This document shows positions 55,498 through 64,000 of a stretch of 64,000 nucleotides of DNA, one piece after another. The number at the start of each line of letters is the position of its first letter. Position 1 is the stretch's first letter. The translations under genes were made by a program, and so were the position numbers. The notes under the pieces are model-generated. The model searched no databases, was not told the origin of the DNA, and was given only the letters and a program-made list of their open reading frames with translations. The stretch is from Pyrenophora tritici-repentis (lineage: Eukaryota; Ascomycota; Dothideomycetes; Pleosporales; Pleosporaceae), in the NCBI RefSeq assembly GCF_003171515.1, contig NC_089390.1, forward strand, positions 496,001 through 560,000, given 5' to 3'.

Positions 55498-58400
55498 ATG
55501 GCGGATAACCAAAGCGAAATAAGCTCTGCAGACTCTGCTGAAGCTCAGAATCAACTACAGAATGAGCAATCAGAACACCTCTCAGACTCACCATGGGCCA
55601 AATTTACCGCGGAACAACTTATGGAAAACTGTCCATACACAGTTGCACTCAAGGTCATCAATACAGCTCTCTGGGGTGTACCCGCACCGGCGGACGCAAA
55701 TGAGACACACGCAACAACGTGGGTCGCTAAAGCTATCCACGACTACAATGTGTCAATGGCCTGGGACGATGACCTCTTCATTGACTACAAATGGGACTTT
55801 GAAGGATGGACGAAGGAGCTATTTAGCAAGGTTGAGCGTGGTACACTAAGGTCTCTTAAGAGTGTGCTACGACACCGGGGAGTATACACTGGCAACAATC
55901 ACGCCAGGGTGGCGGACTCTCTCTACAACATTCTAGGTATAGAGAATACTCTTGAATGGGAACCAGCAGAGTTTCGAGCCATGAAATTCGACCAACAGTC
56001 CGAAGCGTACCAGCGCCAGCAGAGCAATAAACGCCAACAGGACACTCAGCACACAGTCTATCCAGCTGTACAACAACCACCGCAAGTACAACAACTGCCG
56101 CAATTACAACAACCGCCGCAATTACAACAGCCACCGCAAGTACCACAGCCGTCGCAATTACAACGACCGTCGCAGGGCGAGCAACAAGAGCAGTATAGAG
56201 TGAGACAAGGCGTCCAGAGCCGTTCCCAAACAATAGAGCCACAACAGCCGCTACACATGAGCGGTACGCTAGAAGGGCCTCAGCATCGACAACTGTGGGA
56301 GCAGGCCGCGCAGCCGCAACAAGGGCGTGCGCAACTACAGACACGGCCGCCAGCGACTGCATATCGCGAAGTCACGCCATTTCCGCAACAGCCAACGAAC
56401 CGCGTCCCTAACAGACCACCCGAACTACCATACGACCCGTACAAGACGCTACCGCCGCGATGGTCCCGCAACGATCGACTCGACGCTAATACGATCACGC
56501 AGTTCTCTAAGCTATGGGACAATAGCAACAAGTATACAGGGAATGCGTACGATCTCCTAGACGATAAGATCAAGATCTTCTTCAGCATCTGCTGGCAGGT
56601 AGATATCCAAGAAGAGCAGTTTCACGCAGTGTTTCCCCGTATCCTTACCGGACGTGCAGAGACATTCTACATACAGGTTGTAGAGAGAGATGACAGCTTT
56701 GCTGATGCGTACATGGCAATCAAAAACCACTTCGACCATGACGTCCATCACCAGCACTACTACACAGACTGGACGACTACAACCTTCGCTCGCACCCGCA
56801 CAGAGAACCCCGACAAGGGACTACACGAGGTTCTGCAGATCCTGCTTGACAAGCTGCAGCTATGCCAGCGTGCCCTTGGCAAGAACTTTGAGGGCGAGGA
56901 TGCCCTACGTACCACTGTCATCAATGCCTGCCGAGGAGTACCAGAGCTTGAGATGGCACTGTTCAAACCAGCCACAATCTGTGAAGGACTCTTCTCAGAC
57001 CTACGTTCTGCAGTTGAGACACACCTTGCACGGCAACACACTGCCCAGATGGTCACAGAGGACCAATATTACTTAGATCGCCGATACAACGGCAATGGAA
57101 GAATCCGAGGTGGATCTCGAGGTGGAGGAGGATTCAGAGGCGGATCCAGAGGAGCATATCGAGGAGGCGAGCAGCGCGACGACAACGGACGAGGATTCAA
57201 GCCACGCTGGAGGAAGAAATGCTTTGTTTGCCAGAAGGAAGGATGCTGGTCTACCAACCACACAGACGAAGAGCGCAAGGCTGCCCGTACACAGTTCTTC
57301 TCTACGCTATACTTTACAGGTACACAGCCCCCCAAGGACTTCTCCGTACATCTTGCAGAATACGAAGGGATCGAGCACACTAGCCAGTACAATCAGAGAG
57401 GCTGGAGAGAGGAGGAAGACTGCGAGGATGACGACGATGACGACGTCGCGGAAGCATACCTTGAACAGCAGTTTTTCACGGAGCAATGCCTTGCAGATCA
57501 GGCGTTCTTGCACCACATCTCTGGCGACGACGTATACCGCCAAGACGCGCCATCAGCGCCAGCGTCACAGTTCCTGCTTGAAGACCGCTACACAAGATCT
57601 GTGTACCAAGGGATCCTACCGGATACAGGCGCTGCCAACGTATCCACAGTTGGCAAGGAGCAGTACCTTGCACTCACAAGGGAAGATCCTACAGTTAGGA
57701 TGGATACGTCTACAGCAGGAAAGGCATCTATCAAATTCGGCAAGGGCGAGGCTACATCATCTATTGGCACTGCACAGGTCTCTACAGACATTGGGACGAT
57801 CAACTTTGAGGTGCTTGACGCACCTACACCATTCTTATTGTGCCTTGCAGACATGGACAGGTTAAAGGTCTACTTTAACAACACCACAGATGAGCTAGTC
57901 CAGGGTGACGTACACATCCCTGTAATTCGCAAATGGGGACATCCTTGGTTCCATCTGAACAAAAGAGAGAGAGCAACTGTGTTCCTGACAGAGACAGAGT
58001 TGCGACGGCTCCATCGACGATTTGGACACCCAGCTGTCACGCGACTTGTTAAGCTCTTAAAGGATGCTGGCCATAACGACTTCGAAGAAAGAACCCTAGA
58101 AGAAGTCACTAAGTTCTGCCACCACTGCCAGCTCCACAGCTCCGCACCGCGCCGATTCAAATTCACTCTCAAGGATGATCACCACTTCAACTATGAGATC
58201 CTGGTGGATGTGATGTACCTGAGCAACAAACCTGTACTGCATGTGGTCGATTCCTCAACAGCGTTTCAAGGCGCGAGGTTCCTTAGCGCTATCTCAGCTA
58301 AAGAAACATGGCAAGCACTGCGGATACTATGGATCGACACGTATCAAGGACCACCAGACATTATCACGCATGACGCAGGCACTAACTTTGCAAGCACAGA

Positions 58401-60729
58401 GTTCCGCGCAGAAGCAAAGATCATGGGAGTCACATGCAAGCAAGTACCTACGGAGGCGCACTGGTCTATCGGCAAAACTGAGAGGTACCATGCACCTCTA
58501 CGCCGCGCATGGGACATACTCTATGCAGAACTCACTGACACTATGTCCGACGACGCGATTCTCCAGATGGCTGTGAAGGCTGTCAACGATACTGCTGGCC
58601 CCGATGGACTAGTCCCGACGCTACTGGTCTTTGGAGCGTACCCACGAATGACTGCAGAGTCACCGCCATCCCCGTCAATGGTCAAGCGCAGCGAGGCTAT
58701 TCAAAAGGTGACGAAAGCCCTACGCAAGATCACGGCAGAGCACCAAGTTGCAGACGCCTTGAACACCCGCAATGGACCAGCCACTGCAGACATGCTCGCG
58801 CTCCCACTCCAGAGCGAAGTCTTAGTATGGAGAGAGAGCGATGGCTGGAATGGCCCGTACAAGATCGCCAGTACAGATGGCCACAACGTCACTGTTGACA
58901 TGGTCAATGGTCCAACGACATTCAGATCCACTGTCGTCAAGCCATACTACAGACCAGACCACCTTTGGAGCGACCCCGATGCGCCACACGCGCCGAATGA
59001 GCCGCATGAGCCGGTAGCAGTACCACCGGCAGTGCAACCACGCAGGAGAGGCCGCCCTCCAGGGTCAAAGAACAAGCGGAAGGCGCACGCGTACATCACC
59101 AAGAAGGAGCAGGACGATCTTGAGCTAGCTATCAAGCTACGTAACGATGGAGTGATCACAACCTCAGGCGCCCCCTTTGAAGCGTCTGATGACCAAGAGA
59201 TCAGCGACCTCGTAGGTCGTGGAGTCTTTAAATTTGAGCAATACGACGAGAGGCTACACAGCAAGATCCGGATCTTCAAGTCACGCCTAGTACGTGAGGT
59301 CAAGGGAAAGACAACCAAGCCCTATGAGAAATCCCGCCTAGTTATCCAAGGCTACCAGGACCACGGCAAGGAGACTATTCTGACGCAATCTCCAACCATA
59401 CAGCGATGTAGCCAGCGCCTGATTATGTCGCTGGCGCCCGAGATGGTACAACGCGGAATGAACATCGAGCTCCGTGACATTACGCAGGCGTATCCCCAGG
59501 CGCAGACAACCCTGAAGAGGACGATACTCGCACATCTTCCTACTGAGCTAGTCCATCGATATCCAGAAGGCACGCTACTCCATGTGATCAAGCCGCTGTA
59601 TGGAATCGCTGAGGCAGGAGTCCACTGGTGGACAACGTATCACGGACACCATTGCAAGGAACTGGACATGGCAACATCGACGTACGACCCATGCCTATTG
59701 ATCACGAACAGAGACGACGCAGGCATCTTCGGCATCGTTGGCATGCAGACAGACGACACTCTCATGCTCGGGACACCAGCGTTCTCGTCACGTGAAGAGA
59801 AGAAGATCCAGAAGGCAGAGTTCAGGTCAAAGCCAAAAGCAAGGCTGACACCAGAAGTGCAGTTAGACTTCAATGGATGTACACTCACGATGGACGCCAG
59901 CAGAGTCTTGACCCTTAGGCAGAAAGGACAAGGAGGAAGGATCAGGCTTGTGGATATCAGGGCACCCGACCGCGCGCAACAGTACACCGAGCAGCGCGCC
60001 CGCGGAGCGTACATCGCATCAACATGCCAACCAGAGGCGTCATTTGACCTGTCCGTCGCTGCTCAAGCTCAGCAACCATCAGACGAGGACATCAAGGCAC
60101 TCAACAAACGCCTGAAATGGCAGATGGAGAATCTCGATCGTGGCCTGCACTACGTCACTGTCAATCTTATGGAGGCCAAGTTGATGGTCTTTGTGGATGG
60201 CTCCTTTGCCAACAACAAGGACCTCAGCTCACAGCTAGGCTTTGTCCTTATGCTCGTCAACGAGTCTATTGACGTCAACACCTTCACAATACAGGGCAAC
60301 GTGATCCACTACAGCTCTACAAAATGCAAGCGCATCACACGGAGCGTACTGGCCTCAGAGATCTACGGCATGGTCAACGGCTTTGACATAGGCATTGCAG
60401 TTGCAACCACGCTGAGGATAGTTACAGAACGACTTAGACTACCTGCAATTCCCTTGGTTATCTGTACAGACTCGTACTCCTTGTACGAGTGCCTAGTAAA
60501 GCTTGGGACGACGAAGGAAAAGCGTCTCATGATTGACATCATGGCGCTGCGCCAATCATATGAGCGTCGCGAGATCACGGAGATCCGCTGGATCAATGGT
60601 GAAGACAATCCTGCAGACGCCTTCACCAAGGCATCGCCAAACCGCGCTCTTGAACGCTTTATTGACGGCAATAAGCTGACAGTCCGAGTAGAGGGATGGG
60701 TGCAGAGGCCGACAAGCTTTGATGGTTGA
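55498..60729 (+). CDS. Copia gag-pol polyprotein
   Basis: A single 1743-residue frame, gag and pol fused without a shift. Gag has a Gln/Pro-rich stretch, RG-rich box and a zinc knuckle near residue 575 (CFVCQKEGCWSTNH, spacing C-x2-C-x4-C-x4-H instead of the usual CCHC). The protease active site is DTGA (about 709). Integrase has HHCC residues (LHRRFGHPA at about 839, then CHHC) and the D-D-E triad at about 904, 959 and 995 (D-x35-E). Reverse transcriptase has ELRDITQAYPQ and the catalytic pair in MQTDDTL (about 1419), where copia enzymes normally have YVDD. RNase H has FVDGS (about 1567) and ASEIYG. It makes virus-like particles and copies the element into new sites. No stop or shift interrupts it. 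Confidence 0.96.
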   Translation: MADNQSEISSADSAEAQNQLQNEQSEHLSDSPWAKFTAEQLMENCPYTVALKVINTALWGVPAPADANETHATTWVAKAIHDYNVSMAWDDDLFIDYKWDFEGWTKELFSKVERGTLRSLKSVLRHRGVYTGNNHARVADSLYNILGIENTLEWEPAEFRAMKFDQQSEAYQRQQSNKRQQDTQHTVYPAVQQPPQVQQLPQLQQPPQLQQPPQVPQPSQLQRPSQGEQQEQYRVRQGVQSRSQTIEPQQPLHMSGTLEGPQHRQLWEQAAQPQQGRAQLQTRPPATAYREVTPFPQQPTNRVPNRPPELPYDPYKTLPPRWSRNDRLDANTITQFSKLWDNSNKYTGNAYDLLDDKIKIFFSICWQVDIQEEQFHAVFPRILTGRAETFYIQVVERDDSFADAYMAIKNHFDHDVHHQHYYTDWTTTTFARTRTENPDKGLHEVLQILLDKLQLCQRALGKNFEGEDALRTTVINACRGVPELEMALFKPATICEGLFSDLRSAVETHLARQHTAQMVTEDQYYLDRRYNGNGRIRGGSRGGGGFRGGSRGAYRGGEQRDDNGRGFKPRWRKKCFVCQKEGCWSTNHTDEERKAARTQFFSTLYFTGTQPPKDFSVHLAEYEGIEHTSQYNQRGWREEEDCEDDDDDDVAEAYLEQQFFTEQCLADQAFLHHISGDDVYRQDAPSAPASQFLLEDRYTRSVYQGILPDTGAANVSTVGKEQYLALTREDPTVRMDTSTAGKASIKFGKGEATSSIGTAQVSTDIGTINFEVLDAPTPFLLCLADMDRLKVYFNNTTDELVQGDVHIPVIRKWGHPWFHLNKRERATVFLTETELRRLHRRFGHPAVTRLVKLLKDAGHNDFEERTLEEVTKFCHHCQLHSSAPRRFKFTLKDDHHFNYEILVDVMYLSNKPVLHVVDSSTAFQGARFLSAISAKETWQALRILWIDTYQGPPDIITHDAGTNFASTEFRAEAKIMGVTCKQVPTEAHWSIGKTERYHAPLRRAWDILYAELTDTMSDDAILQMAVKAVNDTAGPDGLVPTLLVFGAYPRMTAESPPSPSMVKRSEAIQKVTKALRKITAEHQVADALNTRNGPATADMLALPLQSEVLVWRESDGWNGPYKIASTDGHNVTVDMVNGPTTFRSTVVKPYYRPDHLWSDPDAPHAPNEPHEPVAVPPAVQPRRRGRPPGSKNKRKAHAYITKKEQDDLELAIKLRNDGVITTSGAPFEASDDQEISDLVGRGVFKFEQYDERLHSKIRIFKSRLVREVKGKTTKPYEKSRLVIQGYQDHGKETILTQSPTIQRCSQRLIMSLAPEMVQRGMNIELRDITQAYPQAQTTLKRTILAHLPTELVHRYPEGTLLHVIKPLYGIAEAGVHWWTTYHGHHCKELDMATSTYDPCLLITNRDDAGIFGIVGMQTDDTLMLGTPAFSSREEKKIQKAEFRSKPKARLTPEVQLDFNGCTLTMDASRVLTLRQKGQGGRIRLVDIRAPDRAQQYTEQRARGAYIASTCQPEASFDLSVAAQAQQPSDEDIKALNKRLKWQMENLDRGLHYVTVNLMEAKLMVFVDGSFANNKDLSSQLGFVLMLVNESIDVNTFTIQGNVIHYSSTKCKRITRSVLASEIYGMVNGFDIGIAVATTLRIVTERLRLPAIPLVICTDSYSLYECLVKLGTTKEKRLMIDIMALRQSYERREITEIRWINGEDNPADAFTKASPNRALERFIDGNKLTVRVEGWVQRPTSFDG

Positions 60730-60813
60730 TGCTACACACAGTTACCATCAACACATACTGTCACTACCGATACAAGCAGAGTTACTAGCTACCCAGAAAG
60801 AAAAGACTTCCAG

Positions 60814-61005
60814 TGTCGGATCGTGAGTATCGGTAGAGACGTCGGCTGCTGGACACTTCGGCCCGACTTCGGCCCACCTTGCGCAGAGCTTAGGTATACC
60901 TTCGTAGCAGCTATGTTCGTAGACAATCAATCACCATCACCGAACAGAATGCATTCCTAGTTATCGTTATTTCCTTTCAGCACTAGTGCTATAGACCTTC
61001 CAACA
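60814..61005 (+). repeat. 3' LTR of the copia element (type A)
   Basis: 192 bp, reading as identical to the 5' LTR base for base by eye. It is followed by the GTAGT target duplication. Confidence 0.95.
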
Positions 61006-61393
61006 GTAGTCTTTCAAAACGCCACACCATGCTAAATACCTATACACGTACACATATCCAATATCCTTTTCTGCACTTTTATAGTAACAGATGTCAGTGT
61101 ATGTAAATGCCGCGATTGCGAAGTAAAATAACAAAGAAAATAAGGAAAAGCGATGATACCACTCAAGATGTGATACGACCCATCATCCATCGAGAAAAAA
61201 CAATAATGCAAAACTCCAACTGGCTCAACGTTCGAAAAAACCCAAGTCCCAAGAGCCAGACCATGCTATTCCATGCCATGCAACCCGTGTAGTACAACAC
61301 CGACCGATCCAAAAAAAATGAAGTGAAACAAAGAAAAAACACAACCCATAACCCATCATCAACTCATCTCATCACCCTCCAGACCTCAGCGGC
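61006..61393. other. Spacer, 3' side of the reductase gene
   Basis: About 390 bp of AT-rich DNA between the copia element and the stop codon of the minus-strand gene. It probably contains that gene's polyadenylation region. No coding signal. Confidence 0.45.
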
Positions 61394-63136
61394 CTAAGAG
61401 TCGAAAACAGCTCCATAAGCCGGGTAACCCTTAGCCTTGACGCCCTCAACAACAAGCCGCGTAACAGCCGGGTTGCTAACCACCATAACCGCCTCGAGCT
61501 TCTCTGTCTCCATGAGGAACTGCGTCTCAAACGCGACATCGGGGCGTCCGTGCTGGCTGTCGAAGATCTTAGGCTCAGGGTCGACGGCGCGAATGATGTC
61601 GTGAACGAATTGCCAATGGGGAGCCTCAGCCGCGTACACAACCCATAGGACGCGGATGACGCGGCCCTGGTCTCGCATGCGCTTGATAGCCGGGCTGGAG
61701 AGAAGAGAGAGCAAAGGGCCGATACCAGCGCCTGTGCCGACGAGGAGGAGCGAGTTGAACAAAGGGGCAAGGGCGAGGAAGTTCAAAGTGGCGGGGCGGC
61801 GGATGTAGATTTCCTTGGGGGGAGATCGGATGATGGATGTGGTCCAGTCGCCGGCTTGCGAGATGAGAATGTAGGCGGTGGGGTGGGCCTGGGGAGAAGG
61901 GACCGTAGCGAAGGCGTGCCATTCCGTCAGAGGAGCCAGGGAGAAGCGCATGGTGGCCGTGTAGGGCATGCGCTTGTAGGGGAAAGTTAGACGGACTTCG
62001 CGTGCGGAGACGGCAGTGGCGGTGACAGGCACGCGGGACATGCGTAGCCAGGGGAGAATGATGAGGAAGGTCGTGACGGCAAGGAGCCAGACGGTTGGGT
62101 TGCGATGCATAGGCGTGTTGCCGTGTGTGTGGCTAGAGACACCTGCATTGACCCAGAGAACAGTGAGGGCGATCCAGCCGCCGAAACGGTGGGTGCGCTC
62201 AAAGGTGTTGTGGAAGCGCTGGCGGAAACGGGGGTGAGCGGCCACGCAGACGAGGAAGATGGAGATAAGAAAGGAGTAGCACGTGATGATATCCGCCCAT
62301 ACCCATCCATTGGCCTTCGATTCCCGGAGTCCGTTGACGAAGAAGGTCGTGTTTAGGTAGACGAAGAAGAAGTACCAAAACAGCGATGACATGGCACAGC
62401 CAATGTGGAAGCCGCCAAAGTGGTGGAAGTCGGCAATGGACTTGCGCATCCAGAGAGGCAGGCCAATAGGGGTGTGGGCCAGCACGCGGAAGATGGTGTT
62501 GATAACTTCTTCTTGACGGATAACCACGGCAGCGAAGAGGTTAGCTGCGGTGGCAACTAGTGGACCAGCCAGATGGAAGCGAGTGTAGGGCAAGTTCTTT
62601 TCGATCATGACAGCGAGGACGACGAGATTGACAATGATGACCAGGGCCATGAGCACCCGGTACACACTGAACCAATGGATGAAGAACATCTTGATGTGTG
62701 TCCGGATAGATGTCTTGCCTGGCTTAGGGGCAGCCGTTTCGTATGCGGTTGATGTCGCAGTCACAGTTGAGTTGACCTGGGTGCTCTTCTCTTTCTCGTC
62801 GGGAAGATTGAGGGAGCTGGAAGTCGATAGCCTGTCGATCTTGGGTGAACGATCTTGAGGTCGCGGCTGTGATTGCGTCATTTTGCGCGACTTTGCTCGC
62901 GAAGGCGAGCTGAAAGAGTCGTCCAACGGATCCAATGTATCGGTGCGGGTGTGTTTATGCACAGTGGTATCGCTCGCATTCACGTGCTGGTGGTCCTCAG
63001 ATAAACTCGACGTCTCGCCATTCTCGTGGTCAACCGAGTTCGAGGGAGTGGCGAGCGTCTCATCAGTGTTGGGTGAGGGCTTCATGGAAGTGTCGAGAGG
63101 AGTGAGGTTGGATGAAGGATCGCACTTGGACGACAT
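61394..63136 (-). CDS. Membrane ferric-reductase/FNR-like protein (TmpL / NRPS-like C-terminal type)
   Basis: An intronless frame; from the ATG at 63136 it gives 580 residues (an upstream in-frame ATG at 63343 adds 69 residues of unlikely sequence). The first ~190 residues are Ser/Thr/Asp-rich and cytosolic. Then come about six membrane spans (VYRVLMALVIIVNLVVLAVM; SSLFWYFFFVYLN; IITCYSFLISIFLVCVAA; WLLAVTTFLIILPWL), with histidines in FHHFGGFHIG and ERTHRFGG. A flavin/NAD-binding-like reductase part follows (PYTATMRFSLAPLTEWHAFAT; LLLVGTGAGIGPLLSLL). This arrangement matches the C-terminal membrane half of fungal NRPS-like adenylate-forming proteins such as TmpL, here without the adenylation domain. 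A role in membrane redox is inferred. The substrate is unknown. Confidence 0.75.
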   Translation of the reverse strand: MSSKCDPSSNLTPLDTSMKPSPNTDETLATPSNSVDHENGETSSLSEDHQHVNASDTTVHKHTRTDTLDPLDDSFSSPSRAKSRKMTQSQPRPQDRSPKIDRLSTSSSLNLPDEKEKSTQVNSTVTATSTAYETAAPKPGKTSIRTHIKMFFIHWFSVYRVLMALVIIVNLVVLAVMIEKNLPYTRFHLAGPLVATAANLFAAVVIRQEEVINTIFRVLAHTPIGLPLWMRKSIADFHHFGGFHIGCAMSSLFWYFFFVYLNTTFFVNGLRESKANGWVWADIITCYSFLISIFLVCVAAHPRFRQRFHNTFERTHRFGGWIALTVLWVNAGVSSHTHGNTPMHRNPTVWLLAVTTFLIILPWLRMSRVPVTATAVSAREVRLTFPYKRMPYTATMRFSLAPLTEWHAFATVPSPQAHPTAYILISQAGDWTTSIIRSPPKEIYIRRPATLNFLALAPLFNSLLLVGTGAGIGPLLSLLSSPAIKRMRDQGRVIRVLWVVYAAEAPHWQFVHDIIRAVDPEPKIFDSQHGRPDVAFETQFLMETEKLEAVMVVSNPAVTRLVVEGVKAKGYPAYGAVFDS

Positions 63137-64000
63137 GTCGCGGCGGCGTAGTGTCCTAGGAGGGTATGGCGTGGTTAATTTGTCGTAATCCGCCGAGTGA
63201 TAGACCGCAACAGTTGCAAGGGTTGATGGTTGAAACCCAGGTCGGGAAGAAGCGGTTAAGTACAAGGTAGGGTCCCCCAGGATGTCGGATCGAAGTGAAA
63301 GGACAGTGCACGAGTATTGTTGCCTTCCCATCTGAGTGAACACTTATATACACACAACGTTCACTCTAGAACCCTTCTGTACACTGTGGGAGGCTCCCCT
63401 CTCGTTGTCCGAAGAACCACTGGATGCATCTTGAAAAGCACGCTTACTGACCACACCAAAGAGCTGATCAATGAAACCATGTGGGTCGGCGAAGCAGGCA
63501 AATGACTCTTAGCGAATGGATAGGGTAGTAATTCTAAAAACATACTTTCCACGACAACGTACAGGCCCCCATGCCAGCTCTTTCACTGCAAGGCGTACTT
63601 CTCAACACTTGCACCTGCAGGTTTCCAAATGTATCATGCCCGATCATTCAGGACCAGCCTCTTCCAAGCGGCATAGCCGAAGACTCACTTTATAGATCTC
63701 TCGTGAGATTCGTCACTTGGCGCAGGTACCATGGTACAAGTCGAGGGGTACACCGACCCTTCCTGAACACCAACCATGGCACTATTACGCCTAGAATCTT
63801 CTTTCGACACTGTAAAAATACTACGCTTGTGAGAGCGGTAAAAAAAACTCGAAATTCAGGGGAGCTAACGCACGTTCACACCACGCCGCAATAAAGCGCC
63901 CAAGCGAGCTTGATTTAGACGTTTTCGGCTTACCCTTCTAAATTCAAAGACACAATACAGCGACTGTTCATCCTCTGTTTAGATTGGGCACGGATGCACT
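63137..64000. other. Upstream region of the reductase gene and window end
   Basis: Contains the promoter of the minus-strand reductase. The open frames here are short and motif-free. No gene, RNA or repeat is supported up to the window edge. Confidence 0.45.

Larger units (their letters stand above)
54977..61005 (+). mobile_element. Intact Ty1/copia retrotransposon, GTAGT target duplication
   Basis: A 6.03-kb element with 192-bp LTRs (54977-55168 and 60814-61005) starting TGTCGG and ending CCAACA. The two LTRs read as identical. GTAGT flanks both ends (54972-54976 and 61006-61010). One long gag-pol frame fills the interior. A purine-rich stretch (AGAAAGAAAAGACTT) just before the 3' LTR serves as the polypurine tract. 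Identical LTRs and an open frame point to recent insertion. Confidence 0.96.

Noticed and set aside
55856..56588. Minus-strand open frames antisense to copia gag
   Set aside because: They mirror the Gln/Pro-rich repeat codons of gag as Cys/Gly/Val-rich sequence; shadows.

Overview
The window looks like a nuclear chromosome segment of a filamentous ascomycete, most likely a Dothideomycete (Pleosporales-like). The evidence is: short introns of about 45-75 nt with GTA(A/T/C)GT donors, CTAAC branch sites and YAG acceptors; a Zn2Cys6 regulator with a fungal-specific domain; Rds1-like, GH20 and GH17 wall or secreted proteins; and pogo/Fot-like and Ty1/copia transposons of fungal type. The class and order are inference.

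Layout. 0.3-17.4 kb is gene-dense: a small basic H1-like protein, a CYP52-like P450, a secreted beta-hexosaminidase, the DNA primase small subunit divergent from a BLES03/DUF1917 protein, allantoinase, an ERGIC-53/VIP36-type cargo lectin, prohibitin-2 and ubiquitin-S27a. 18.9-21.2 kb holds a ubiquitin-specific protease gene that has decayed by several frameshifts and in-frame stops. 21.7-28.7 kb is a gene-free array of diverged modules, each with a TATAAAA-like box followed by a pyrimidine tract, recurring about every 200-240 bp; three solo LTRs sit in or at the edge of it. 29.1-43.1 kb is again genic: DNA polymerase epsilon subunit B divergent from a NASP/Sim3 histone chaperone, a CUE-like protein, a Zn2Cys6 transcription factor and a membrane-anchored GH17 glucanase. 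44.9-45.1 kb is another solo LTR. 45.5-49.2 kb has an Rds1-like ferritin-fold protein and a small GPI-type secreted protein. 49.45-53.67 kb is a nest of two pogo-like DNA transposons inserted at the central TA of a short perfect palindrome. 54.98-61.0 kb is an intact, apparently very young Ty1/copia element with 192-bp LTRs that read as identical and a 5-bp target duplication. 61.4-63.1 kb is a membrane ferric-reductase-like protein related to the transmembrane half of fungal NRPS-like/TmpL proteins.

How things fit together. The replication and chromatin genes (PRI1, DPB2, NASP) have ACGCG(T) elements in their promoters, consistent with S-phase control. Allantoinase has several GATA sites, consistent with nitrogen control. 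Most of the structural interest lies in the repeats: LTRs that share and exchange halves, an inverted solo-LTR pair with crossed target duplications, the nested TIR elements, and the promoter-like module array. I could not run any search or alignment, so family names rest on motifs I recognise by eye and splice sites on reading-frame continuity and consensus.
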